DNA of 64,000 nt from Gloeobacter morelensis MG652769. Lineage in GTDB: Bacteria > Cyanobacteriota > Cyanobacteriia > Gloeobacterales > Gloeobacteraceae. The translations under genes were made by a program, and so were the position numbers. Shown one piece after another: positions 31,691-40,165 of the stretch; position 1 is the stretch's first letter, and each line of letters opens with the position of its first letter. A model generated the notes under the pieces. That model saw nothing but the letters and a program-made list of their open reading frames with translations. It was not told where the DNA came from and searched no databases. Where the stretch lies: contig NZ_CP063845.1 of assembly GCF_021018745.1 (NCBI RefSeq), forward strand, positions 1,922,001-1,986,000. The letters are read 5' to 3'.

Positions 31691-32031
31691 TAATAAAGCT
31701 GCGTCAAAAGTGAAAAGGCAATTTCCCTGGAGAGGGGAGCCGTCAAAAAGGGTTGTGCGAGCTCGAAAATCACATCTTTTAAAATCTCTCTTGTTTCCAC
31801 TGGATAACCAATGTCGTCCCTCCCCTCGATTGCACCCGCCCACTCTTCAACGTCTTCTGCCAACAAGTCACCTTGCAAATACCTCTCCAAAACAGAAGCC
31901 ACATGCTCCGGCAAAAGTGTTACCAACTCTTCTTCGCTGTCCCACCCATACTCACCAAGCAAGGAGTCGATTTGAGACACAGGTCGGTCAAATTTCAACA
32001 AAGAGTGCAACAACTCAAGTCGGCTCTCCAT
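31690..32031 (-). CDS. Probable immunity protein for the RHS tip
   Basis: A 113-residue acidic, all-helical protein beginning MESRLELLHSLLKFDRPVSQ and containing WDSEEELVTLLPEHVASVLE, then DLLAEDVEEWAGAIEGRDDIGY and ILKDVIFELAQP. Small acidic proteins of this kind commonly follow RHS or contact-dependent toxin genes and neutralise them. It starts 8 bp after the stop of the toxin-bearing RHS fragment. The assignment rests on position, size, charge and general resemblance; no Pfam immunity family could be confirmed here. Confidence 0.65.
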   Translation of the reverse strand: MESRLELLHSLLKFDRPVSQIDSLLGEYGWDSEEELVTLLPEHVASVLERYLQGDLLAEDVEEWAGAIEGRDDIGYPVETREILKDVIFELAQPFLTAPLSREIAFSLLTQLY

Positions 32032-32039
32032 TGCTCTGC

Positions 32040-32897
32040 CTATCGATTTGGATATACCGGCGGTACGTTTTTTGGGAACTTCGTCGCTATTTTGACTACC
32101 GACCCATTTGGTGCAATGGTTGTTATCGTATAGTTGAGCGTCCTACCAATTGCATCGATCTGCTTCTCATATATCGCATAAGACCCTGGAATGTTCCGAG
32201 CGGGGGAAGTTGCCTGAAACGCCTTTCCGCCATTTGGGAGATTATAAATCTTAGTTGCTCCCGCATTTCTTGGCAAACTTTTGTTGAATCGTCCAAGGTT
32301 TTTAGCCTGTTCAGGATTCAGCGAATCGGAACAATATATGCTTGAAAAAGCATAGTTACCACAAGCCCCTTCGCCCCGGTAGCTCCCGAAGCTGCCAACT
32401 TGTGCCACTAAGTCGTTCACCACTCGATAGCTTCCGAAGTTGCCAGTTTGGGTTACCAAGTCGCTCGGCACACCACCGACAGGGTTGACGGAGACGTCTT
32501 CGGGGTCACCCAGATAGCCCCTTGTGCCCACTGCCCCGACACCCGCCTGCAAAGTCGCCTGCAGAGCAAACCGCTCTCCAGGACCCAGGACAATGCTTTC
32601 CACGAACGGACTGACATACCCCTCGCTGATGCCCACCGAGAAGGTCGGCACCCCTCCCCCAAGTCCGGTCGGGTCATAATCGACGTGCGGACGGTTGAAG
32701 ACGTACCGGTACAGATTCGTATCCCCGCCAGATAGACCAATCGGGTCCTCCGCCAAAAACCTGCCTAAGGCCGCACTGTAGTACCTTCCGCGCAGATAGT
32801 GAATCACAGAACCTGACTCGTTCGCCTCTGCTCCTGCGAAGAGAATTGGGTTCTGGGTCGCGGCGGAGTGGGTGGCAAAGCCCTTGCCAAACGGCAT
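32040..32897 (-). CDS. RHS-core end with C-terminal toxin-like domain (copy A, 5' truncated)
   Basis: A 285-residue reading frame that starts inside an RHS core (PFGKGFATHSAATQNPILF, then YLRGRYYSAALGRFLAEDPI and NLYRYVFNRPHVDYDPTGLG). The DPxGL boundary normally marks the switch to a variable toxin. The remaining about 190 residues are glycine-rich, then end in a compact domain (CGNYAFSSIYCSDSLNPEQA, GATKIYNLPNGGKAF, PGSYAIYEKQIDAIGRTLNY). This 'PGSYA.YEK..D..G.T..YT' block is common at the ends of polymorphic toxins. The core is open upstream only to about 32970 and no good start is seen, so this is probably an orphan tip rather than an expressed gene. Confidence 0.7.
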   Translation of the reverse strand: MPFGKGFATHSAATQNPILFAGAEANESGSVIHYLRGRYYSAALGRFLAEDPIGLSGGDTNLYRYVFNRPHVDYDPTGLGGGVPTFSVGISEGYVSPFVESIVLGPGERFALQATLQAGVGAVGTRGYLGDPEDVSVNPVGGVPSDLVTQTGNFGSYRVVNDLVAQVGSFGSYRGEGACGNYAFSSIYCSDSLNPEQAKNLGRFNKSLPRNAGATKIYNLPNGGKAFQATSPARNIPGSYAIYEKQIDAIGRTLNYTITTIAPNGSVVKIATKFPKNVPPVYPNR

Positions 32898-33017
32898 ATA
32901 GCCGTAACCGGTCTTGACGTTTTTTGGCGAAGTGTGGAGGACGGTTTGATATGCGTCCGTTGGTTTTGCTTATTTCAATCCGAGTGAACTGAACATCATA
33001 CTCTCGCATTTTTCAAC

Positions 33018-33317
33018 TCAATGTAGAGTGAAAATTTTGTTTATAATAGATAGGAAAATCCAGACGATAAACAGAATGACCATAAACGGCGCCAATGCGA
33101 GCAATAAGCCTCCGCTTAGCGAAATGACGCGAAGTCTTGCTGGGGGATTCAAAACACCTGAATTGCCATAATATTTGCTAAACACGTCGATCATCTCACC
33201 TAAGGTTTCTACTGTGTTCCAATCGCGACTCCTAGTTTTGATACCAAGCCTTTTCTCTATGGCAGGTACAAAGTCGAGCGCAAGATCTTCTTCTTCTAGG
33301 TTCAAGTCAAGCATCAA
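33018..33317 (-). CDS. Truncated DUF1493-like protein with C-terminal membrane helix
   Basis: A 99-residue product with an acyl-carrier-like N-terminal half (DLNLEEEDLALDFVPAIEKR, DWNTVETLGEMIDVF) resembling DUF1493. One or two C-terminal membrane segments follow (ISLSGGLLLALAPFMVILFI). The frame stays open upstream (LHESKK...) until the end of the IS at 33336, so the N terminus was probably lost to the insertion. Such proteins occur beside RHS tips, perhaps as immunity proteins. It lies just upstream of the toxin-bearing RHS fragment. Confidence 0.55.
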   Translation of the reverse strand: MMLDLNLEEEDLALDFVPAIEKRLGIKTRSRDWNTVETLGEMIDVFSKYYGNSGVLNPPARLRVISLSGGLLLALAPFMVILFIVWIFLSIINKIFTLH

Positions 33318-33403
33318 TTTCTTCGACTCATGTAGTTCAAGGGGTGACAGAGTAGCTCACAAACCGGACTGGACAAGCATTCCAGGCATCGCTACATAGG
33401 AAA

Positions 33404-33431
33404 ATGGACTTGGGATGTCGCCCAAGTCCAT
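33404..33431 (+). promoter_or_regulatory. Perfect hairpin over the first transposase codons
   Basis: ATGGACTTGGG-ATGTCG-CCCAAGTCCAT: 11-bp perfect arms with a 6-nt loop, starting at the first possible ATG of the transposase. Transcripts reading in from outside would fold it and hide this start, a device known from IS10 and IS50. The same structure is in the other copy at 46567-46594. Confidence 0.55.
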
Positions 33432-34594
33432 CCAAAAAAACAATGATGCCTGCATTCTACCAGACCTTCTTCGCACACCTGCTCACTGCGCGACAGTCTC
33501 TGTTTTTGCATTTGCTTGTCGCCACTTTGCAAACCCACAAACAGCTCGCCTTGGGCAAACTCTCCCAGGCACTGCCGCTGCCGATCACTGCCGACAGTCG
33601 CAAGCGCGCTCTCCAACGCTTTCTCACCCTCGACAAACTCAATATTTTCGAGGCTTGGTTCCCATTGGTTTTGTACCTGGTACTGACCCACTTTTCCAAG
33701 ACAACCACACTCAAACTGGCGATCGACCGCACCGACTGGTGGCACTACAACGTGCTGACAGTGGCCCTGGTGTGGCATAGACATGCCTTGCCACTCAATT
33801 GGACCTTGCTCGACCATCCTGGCAACAGTAACCTCGAAGACCAACAACTGTTACTCTCACCGGTTCTGTCTCTACTTTCTGCCTATCGCGTCGTGGTGTT
33901 GGGGGACAGAGAGTTTTGCAGTGTCAAGCTGGCCAATTGGTTGCGCAGTCGAAAGGCCGGCTTTTGCTTGAGATTAAAAATCAGTGAATATATTCGACAA
34001 CAAGGTGCAGACTTTCGCTCGCTAAAGTCTTTGGAACTACAACCTGGAATGTCGATGTTTCTTGGCGGAGTGCGCGTCACCAAAAATCGTAAAAACAAGG
34101 GATTCGAGCCGTTCAATATTGCTTGTATCTGGAAACGAAAAATCCGGAATATGCAACCGGGTGAAGGCTGGTATATTTTGACAGACCGGCCAAAGTTACA
34201 CGAAGCACTTGAGCTGTATGCTGACCGTTGGGGAATCGAAGTTTGGCACAAAGACGTCAAATCCTGTGGCTACCATCTTGAAGAAGTACGCGTCAGTCAG
34301 GAACGGATGATGCGGGTACTGTTGTTAGCATCGATTGCCTGGAGTGCAGCGATGCTCAACGGTCTGCAACTGGAGCGAATAGGGGTGGACAAGTACACCG
34401 GCAGGGTTCAAGAAAAGCAGCGACGCTTGCGGCGTCACAGCCCTTTTCGGGTTGGCCAGTACGCTTGGCACTGGGCACAGGCGGTGCTGGGTTTGGGTGA
34501 CTGGCTCGACAATTTGATAGACACCTGTAGGAACAAAGCCCGGGACTATCGACGCGGGTTGCGGGCTGCAAGGTTGATGCTGAGCGTCACGTAG
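33404..34594 (+). CDS. IS4-family transposase
   Basis: A DDE transposase of 396 residues (383 if translation begins at the ATG 33443, MPAFYQTFFAHLL). Catalytic regions: first Asp in LAIDRTDWWHYNVLTVAL, second Asp in VVLGDREFCSVKLANWL, and the Y-x2-R-x3-E-x6-K block YADRWGIEVWHKDVKSCGY that defines IS4-family enzymes. All are intact, so the element could be active. It shares the same plan with the type 2 transposases at 55971 and 59464, but is clearly a different protein. Confidence 0.93.
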   Translation: MDLGCRPSPSKKTMMPAFYQTFFAHLLTARQSLFLHLLVATLQTHKQLALGKLSQALPLPITADSRKRALQRFLTLDKLNIFEAWFPLVLYLVLTHFSKTTTLKLAIDRTDWWHYNVLTVALVWHRHALPLNWTLLDHPGNSNLEDQQLLLSPVLSLLSAYRVVVLGDREFCSVKLANWLRSRKAGFCLRLKISEYIRQQGADFRSLKSLELQPGMSMFLGGVRVTKNRKNKGFEPFNIACIWKRKIRNMQPGEGWYILTDRPKLHEALELYADRWGIEVWHKDVKSCGYHLEEVRVSQERMMRVLLLASIAWSAAMLNGLQLERIGVDKYTGRVQEKQRRLRRHSPFRVGQYAWHWAQAVLGLGDWLDNLIDTCRNKARDYRRGLRAARLMLSVT

Positions 34595-34615
34595 CCTTGT
34601 CTGTCACCCCTTGAA

Positions 34616-34965
34616 GGGCTTGTCAGTAAATTGTTGTGAAGAATTTGCTGAGAGAAAACTCAGCCTTGGCAAAAAATCGAGGAGCTTTCGATCGCCACAG
34701 TGGCGCATCGGGTCGGTTTTTCAACCGGAGCCATTTCACGGCCCAGTTTCGCAAAGCAACAGGCAAAACCCTTAAGGGCTCTCGCGATAGCCTGGGGACC
34801 GATTGTGAAGTAGAGACTTATTTTCCTTAATAAAGTAATAATAATTTCTATCCTCGATCAATTTTCTGTTAGAATCATTTGCGCTTAATCGTGAGCGACA
34901 AAACCGACAAATGTTTTGCATAAATGTCTTGCTCCAGGCTTACTCTTTAAACAGAGTTACTTTGG
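34616..34965. other. Gene-poor stretch after the IS
   Basis: 350 bp with no intact gene. It holds the AraC-type remnant at 34682-34800 and then an AT-rich stretch (34820-34900) that probably carries the promoter of the following exported-protein gene. Confidence 0.4.
34682..34800 (+). pseudogene. Remnant of an AraC-family regulator (C-terminal helix-turn-helix)
   Basis: In one frame the sequence reads ELSIATVAHRVGF and, after a one-base shift, FNRSHFTAQFRKATGKTLKG. Together these equal the second AraC helix-turn-helix with its signature. The rest of the gene is missing, and the IS end lies 66 bp upstream, so the regulator was probably removed with the flank of the IS. Confidence 0.6.
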
Positions 34966-36071
34966 GTGGAGAGGTACATAAATCGCAAAGCTACGTGTCT
35001 ATCGTTTCTGTTAGTATGCTCCGCTCCCGGCCTGGCCTTCGCCGCACCGGGGAAGCCCGCTCCAGCCGACTCCCGGCACCAGGAGGCGCTTGAGCGGCTG
35101 CAAAAGCTGACTGTCCCCCCGGCGAGCGGCGGCGCGGTCGAGTCCAGCCCGCAAATTGGTGAGACGGTTTCTGTGGAGTTTGTCGATGTGCCGGGGCTGA
35201 ACGAAGCACAGACGCTTTCGGCACCGGTCAGCCTGAGCGGCACCGTCAACGATCCGACGGCGCTTTTCACCATGACCCAAAAAGGCACGGGCAAGGGTCT
35301 GAGTGTGACTATCAACAAATCCTCCAGCCGCAAAGCGGCGATCTTCGGCACCTCCAACAGCGCCGGGGGCACGGTCTCTGCCTACAACACCGGCACCGGC
35401 CCGGCCGGATACTTCGAAATTACCAATCCTGCCAGCGCCAACAGCGCCCTCATCGTCAAGACCGGCAGTGGCGGTGTGGCCCTGAGCGCCACCCACAGCA
35501 AAGCGGCCGACGATACCCCGGCCATCCAGGGCATTCATGCCCCGGATTTTGACGTTTACGGCATCGGGGTGCAGGGGCAGGGCGGTTTCGTGGGCGTCCA
35601 GGGCGTCGCCACCACCCTCGACAGCTATGCGGGGGTGGCAGGCAGCGGCCCGCAGGGCGTCGTGGGATCAGGTGACTACACAGGCATCTACGGCAGTGCC
35701 GGCCGCGAAGACGGCGTCGGGGTTTACGGCAAAGGTGCTACTGGAGTCGTCGGCGAGAGCACGGCAGAGGGGGGTGCGGCCTCTCCGGTGCGAGCGGCAG
35801 CGGCTTTGGTGGCGATAGCCGCCGCACCCCCACATCGGCCCCACCGCCCAGGACTTCCAATCTGCCTTCAGCGTCGGTAGCGACGAAAAAACGATCAATA
35901 CCGCCGATGCCCAGGGGGTAGCCCTCGCAGCTATCCAGGGACTTGCCGCCCTGGTGCGCGAACAACAGGCGCTCATTGGCCAATTGCGCAGTGAGCTTCA
36001 GGCAATGCAGCAGCAGATGGCCGCGTTGCAACGCTCTGCGGCCCAAAGCCCGGTACCGGCCGCCGCGTGAA
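34966..36071 (+). pseudogene. Exported glycine-rich repeat protein, frameshifted
   Basis: The first frame (34966-35880) starts with GTG and a signal peptide (CLSFLLVCSAPGLAFA-AP). It continues with short beta repeats of the kind GVQGQGGFVGVQGVATT, YAGVAGSGPQGVVGSGDYTG and GVYGKGATGVVGEST. Near 35767 (G6 run) the frame is lost, and near 35825 (C5 run) again. Adding one base to each run gives one frame that ends at 36071 with a coiled-coil tail (GLAALVREQQALIGQLRSEL, MQQQMAALQR). The gene is either a pseudogene or carries sequencing errors in homopolymers. The repeat region with a coiled coil at the end resembles phage tail-fibre and exoprotein stalks. Its last base is 2 bp from the aminopeptidase stop. 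Confidence 0.6.
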
Positions 36072-36072
36072 T

Positions 36073-37947
36073 CTACTGGCGGGCGACCGTTGAGCTATCG
36101 AGCCCAAAGCGGCACTGTTCTGCCAACCACTGCACTGCCTGAGGATCCAGGTCCGGGCAGAGCTGTTCGTAGACTGCGCGGTTGTAGTGGGCGAGCCAAG
36201 CGCGCTGGCGATCGTCGAGCCGACCCAGATCGACAAGCCGCGCATCGAAGGGAATGAACGTCAGCGGCTCGAAGCCGTACCAGACGATCCCGCCGCTTGT
36301 TTCCAGTTCACGCACGATGTAAAGATTCTCGATGCGGATGCCGCCCCAGCCCGGCCGGTAGTAGCCCGGTTCGATGCTGGTCACCATCCCCGGCTGCAAC
36401 TCCTCGCGGGCGCGCTTGTTGATGCCGACCGGGCCTTCGTGGACGCTCAAGAACGCTCCCACGCCGTGGCCGGTGCCGTGGCCGTACTCCAGCCCCGCGC
36501 ACCAGAGGCTGGCGCGGGTGATGCCGTCGAGTTGGGCGCCGGTGGTCCCCTTCGGAAAGTGCTGCGCGGCACAGTTGATGTGGGCCTTGAGCACCTCGGT
36601 GTAGCAGCGCACCTGCTCAGGATCGGGGGTGCCCGCGACGACGGTGCGCGTGTCGTCGGTGGTGCCGCCGGTGTATTGGGCACCCGAATCGAGCAGCAGC
36701 AGCGCGCCCGGGGTCATCGGAGAATCAGGATCCGGGGTGCTGTAGTGGACGATCGAGCTGTGGGCGCCGATACCCGCTATCGGGTTGAAGCTCAGGCCCT
36801 GAAAATCCGGTTCCTCGCGGTAATACCGCTCGACCGCACAGGCGACGTCCCGTTCGCTCACCACCTCGCCCGCTGCGAAACGGCGCATCACCTCGGCCAA
36901 GGCCCGGGTCTTGGCCCGGCTCGCCTGCAGGTTGGCCCGCTGCATACTTGCGATCTCGGCCGTGTTTTTGTGGGCTTTGAGTTTTTCGATCGGGTGGTCC
37001 GCCTCGACCACCGCCGCTGCGCCCAGACAGCCGAGGGTGCCCATGGTCGTCTGGCGAATGTCGACCAATACCGCCTGAGTGCCGTCGGCACTCAGACGGG
37101 CCAGGGTCTCGCCGTAAGCCGCGTAGGGCAAGATGTTTATTTCTGCGGGCAGGGCGGCGCGCACCCCGCCGTCCAGCCGCTCGGGGGCGGTAAATAGATA
37201 GCTCTCGGTGCGGGTGACGACGGCGTAGGCGATGAACACGGGGTTGAAGGGCACATCCCAGCCGCGCAAGTTCAACAGCCAGGCCACCTGATCGAGCCGG
37301 GTGACAGGCAGCACCGTCGCCCCGGCGCGCTCGATCTCCGCGCGCACCGCCGCGAGCTTCTGGGCGGCGGACTGGCCCGCCACCGCTTCGCTCACCGCAA
37401 AAACGGGCCGCTCGGACCAGAGCGAGGGCAATCCGCCCTCCAGTTCGGCGCGCACCCGATCGACCAGGTTGCCCGCCACCGCTACCACTTCGATCCCCAC
37501 CGGCCGCAACTGGCGCTCGAAAGTGCGCCACTGCTCGACGGCAATCGCCAGCGGGTCAAGGCCCAGGCGAAAGGGCCTCCCTGAGGCGCGGCGGACCTGG
37601 CCTAGATCTTTGAGTGTCTGGATGGGCCCCTTGTGACCTGCCAGGCCCAGTTTGCACACGCCGACGGCCTGCCCATCGACCTGCTTGTCCGCCTGCTCCC
37701 AGTAGCGCGAATCGACAAAAAGCCAGCTCTGTTCAAGCCCGACCAGCAACTCGCCCGCCGAACCGGTAAATTCGCTCAGCCAGGCGCGCCGGGCCCGGGC
37801 CTCGGGCAGGTATTCACCCAAGTGCTCGTCGGTGGAGTTGATCAGATAGCCGTCCAGTTGCCGGTCCGCCAGCAACCGGCGCAGACAGGCGAGGCGTTCG
37901 CGCACACCGGTGACGCTGCTGGAGCGGACAACATCGAGCGGAGCCAC
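36073..37947 (-). CDS. Xaa-Pro aminopeptidase (M24B family)
   Basis: Removes an N-terminal residue preceding proline. The 624-residue, three-domain form is like eukaryotic APP1: two N-terminal creatinase-like domains (LINSTDEHLGEYLPEARARR, WLFVDSRYWEQADKQVDG) and the C-terminal pita-bread domain. Metal ligands are visible: LLLDSGAQYTGGTTDDTRT (two Asp), YGHGTGHGVGAFLSVHEGP (His), SIEPGYYRPGWGGIRIEN (Glu) and a final Glu in that block. A GTG start at 37947 is preferred for its GAGGAGGT 6 nt upstream. It converges with the frameshifted exported-protein gene. Confidence 0.92.
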   Translation of the reverse strand: MAPLDVVRSSSVTGVRERLACLRRLLADRQLDGYLINSTDEHLGEYLPEARARRAWLSEFTGSAGELLVGLEQSWLFVDSRYWEQADKQVDGQAVGVCKLGLAGHKGPIQTLKDLGQVRRASGRPFRLGLDPLAIAVEQWRTFERQLRPVGIEVVAVAGNLVDRVRAELEGGLPSLWSERPVFAVSEAVAGQSAAQKLAAVRAEIERAGATVLPVTRLDQVAWLLNLRGWDVPFNPVFIAYAVVTRTESYLFTAPERLDGGVRAALPAEINILPYAAYGETLARLSADGTQAVLVDIRQTTMGTLGCLGAAAVVEADHPIEKLKAHKNTAEIASMQRANLQASRAKTRALAEVMRRFAAGEVVSERDVACAVERYYREEPDFQGLSFNPIAGIGAHSSIVHYSTPDPDSPMTPGALLLLDSGAQYTGGTTDDTRTVVAGTPDPEQVRCYTEVLKAHINCAAQHFPKGTTGAQLDGITRASLWCAGLEYGHGTGHGVGAFLSVHEGPVGINKRAREELQPGMVTSIEPGYYRPGWGGIRIENLYIVRELETSGGIVWYGFEPLTFIPFDARLVDLGRLDDRQRAWLAHYNRAVYEQLCPDLDPQAVQWLAEQCRFGLDSSTVARQ

Positions 37948-38036
37948 AGAAAGACCTCCTCGCAGGAGCATTTCCCCCAAACTAACGCAAGCCGGTGCCA
38001 TGCAATACTGAAACGATAGTCACCGACAGACCGCCC

Positions 38037-38162
38037 ATGTTCAGCGATACCCCCGGTCACATGATCTCTTTTCCAATATTTATCTATCTTTTTATTGGCC
38101 TTTTCATCGGCCTCGGCCTGATGGCTTTTGTACTGCAAAACCAGCTCAAGAAAACCCCCTAG
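38037..38162 (+). CDS. Small single-pass membrane protein
   Basis: A 41-residue product starting MFSDTPGHMISFPIFIYLFI and ending in LQNQLKKTP, with one membrane helix of about 22 residues. It has the size of small photosystem or cytochrome b6f subunits, but I cannot match it to a named one. It stands between the divergent aminopeptidase gene and zipN, with a 4-bp tail-to-tail overlap with zipN. No clear ribosome site is present. Confidence 0.45.
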   Translation: MFSDTPGHMISFPIFIYLFIGLFIGLGLMAFVLQNQLKKTP

Positions 38163-40045
38163 AGCAGCACTTTCATCTCCTCGATGCGCCAGCCGGTGGC
38201 GGCTTTGACTAGCGAGTAGCGCACCCGGTAAGGGCGGTCGTAGGAGCGCGAGGGTTGCAGCTGATTGTCGGCGTAGAGATTGGCAACCTCGGTGACCTGC
38301 GCCGTCACCGCCACCCGGTCGGGGCGGCGGTCGTCCACCTGCTCGATCTTGAGATCTTTGAGGTTGAACTTCCAGTACTCGCCCGCCTGGCGGCTCTGTT
38401 CGACTTTTTGCTGCCAGACGCGCTGGGGGGAACCTGTGAGCATCGTCTGCATCTGGGCGGTGCGGTGCTCGGGACCGAGGGCCTGCTGCTTGGCCGTTTG
38501 CCAGTTTTTGAGCATGGCGGCGATTTGCGCGTCGGTGGGGGGCTGGTTGTCGCCGGGGGCCGCCGGGGTGGGGGCGACAGTCGGCGGCGGGACCGGGGCG
38601 GCGACGGTTGGAGCGGGAGCCTGCACCGGCGAAGCGGCGCGTCTGGCCGCCGGTGCAGGCTCGGACTGACTCTGGCGCTGGGTGAGCAACCAGCCGCTGC
38701 CGAGCAGGAAAATAGCGACCAGGGCAGCGGCCACCGACCAGGCCTGGGGCGAGAGCAAGTTGGCGCGGCGGCGGCGGGCCTCAGCCCCCACCGGCGTCAG
38801 CAGGCGGTCGGGTTCGATGGTGCCCGCCGCCCCGGATGGCATTACGCGGGCCGGCCGCGGCTCCGGGGCAGCAGCCGGCGCTGGCTGTGGGTCATCGAGG
38901 AAGGCTTGTACCTCGGGGTGGGCAAAGTAAGCCTTCAGGGTATAGCTGCCCGAGCGCAGGTCGCGAAAACCCGGAAAGACTTCCTGGGCCAGCCACACGT
39001 CGGTATAGCGGCAGAGCCCCGGCAGCAGGTCGGGTGAATCTTGGGACAGGTTTTTGATGTAATCGACCGCCTGCTCCTCCGCCGAGCGCTCGATGTTCTT
39101 CTGGGCTTCCTCGACCTGGCCCAACAGCAGGGCGCACACGGCCAGTTCCAGATGGACGTCCTGGCGCTGAACGAGCTTGATGAGGTGCCCCCTGGCGCGG
39201 CGCACGCACTGGGGCGATCCTTCGATAAAGCCGCGGGCCAGTTGCGCCTGGGCAGCCAGGTACTGGGCGGCGGGCGACGGGCGGGCCGCTTCGCGCTCGA
39301 ACAGTTCTTGCTGCTCGGCCACCGTCAGACGCAGGCGCAGATACTGCAAAAACTGCACGAACTCCTCGCGGCTGAGGCCCGATTGATCGTTGCCGTCGCC
39401 TTCGATACCCTCGCGCTCCACAAGCAGGGCCGCGAGTAGCGCCATGCCTTGCTGGCGCTGGGGGGACGGGGGGTCGGCCGCTCCCGCCAACAGCTGCAAG
39501 ATCCGCTCGGGCCGCCAGCGCTTGAGCAAAGTCTGCAACTCCTGCTGGACCGGCTTCAGGCAATCGCCGCCGCGCAAAATCTCCAGAGCTTCCTCAAGTT
39601 CGAGATGGGCCAGGGTGAGGTTGCCCTGCCGGTAAGCTTCCTGGGCCAGCGCCTGGTGGGCGAGGGCCAGCACCAGCCGGGTATCCGGGTGATCCGCTAC
39701 CGCTAGAGCCTCCTGGTGGCGCTCAATCAGCGTTTGATATTCGCCCAGTTCGTACAGAAACAACAGCCCCACTGCCGCCTGGCTGCTGTCGAGAAACAAT
39801 CCTTGTTTGCCTTCGCGATGGTACTGCTCGCGTCGGACGGGATCGCCCAGCACTGTGCACGCTTCGCGCAGCCAGTGCTCGCGGGCCGAGCGCACCGCCG
39901 CTGAAAACTCGCGTCTGGGCGCCTGGGCCAAGCGATCGGCAAAAGCAGGCTCCACCTGCTCGTAAGTGCACTGGGGCGGCACTCCGAGAATCTGGTAGTA
40001 GCTTAGCGGCAGGGAGAGGGATGAGGCAGAATCCATGGCGCGCAA
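38159..40045 (-). CDS. zipN: Cell-division protein ZipN/Ftn2 (ARC6-type)
   Basis: ZipN/Ftn2, the cyanobacterial ancestor of plastid ARC6, tethers and stabilises FtsZ at the membrane. The 628-residue protein has the N-terminal J-like domain without HPD (SYYQILGVPPQCTYEQVEPA), and a helical FtsZ-interacting central part (to about 370). A Pro/Ala linker follows, with one membrane helix (WSVAAALVAIFLLGSGWLL), a long Ala/Pro periplasmic linker and a C-terminal ARC6/IMS domain (MLKNWQTAKQQALGPEHRTA, YDRPYRVRYSLVKAATGWRI). Start is TTG at 40045 (AGAGG at 5 nt) or ATG at 40036. The domain order identifies the family well. Confidence 0.88.
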   Translation of the reverse strand: MRAMDSASSLSLPLSYYQILGVPPQCTYEQVEPAFADRLAQAPRREFSAAVRSAREHWLREACTVLGDPVRREQYHREGKQGLFLDSSQAAVGLLFLYELGEYQTLIERHQEALAVADHPDTRLVLALAHQALAQEAYRQGNLTLAHLELEEALEILRGGDCLKPVQQELQTLLKRWRPERILQLLAGAADPPSPQRQQGMALLAALLVEREGIEGDGNDQSGLSREEFVQFLQYLRLRLTVAEQQELFEREAARPSPAAQYLAAQAQLARGFIEGSPQCVRRARGHLIKLVQRQDVHLELAVCALLLGQVEEAQKNIERSAEEQAVDYIKNLSQDSPDLLPGLCRYTDVWLAQEVFPGFRDLRSGSYTLKAYFAHPEVQAFLDDPQPAPAAAPEPRPARVMPSGAAGTIEPDRLLTPVGAEARRRRANLLSPQAWSVAAALVAIFLLGSGWLLTQRQSQSEPAPAARRAASPVQAPAPTVAAPVPPPTVAPTPAAPGDNQPPTDAQIAAMLKNWQTAKQQALGPEHRTAQMQTMLTGSPQRVWQQKVEQSRQAGEYWKFNLKDLKIEQVDDRRPDRVAVTAQVTEVANLYADNQLQPSRSYDRPYRVRYSLVKAATGWRIEEMKVLL

Positions 40046-40165
40046 TAAGACCTCTTGCCAAAAAGAATAACCCCATATCTAGCAAATGTGCGGAGGCAAA
40101 CATCTTCTGTTGAAAACTGTTGACAGACCGATTGAATCGGCATAAATGCCTAGCGCCTATACTGG

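Larger units (their letters stand above)
33336..34615 (+). mobile_element. IS4-family insertion sequence, type 1, copy 1 (1280 bp)
   Basis: A complete element with terminal inverted repeats TTCAAGGGGTGACAGA at both ends, encoding one transposase. It is the same as the copy at 45383-46662 in inverted orientation, to judge from the identical transposase translation. The 9-bp flanks (CTCATGTAG and GGGCTTGTC) do not match, so no target duplication remains, unlike the other three IS4-type elements here. Confidence 0.92.
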
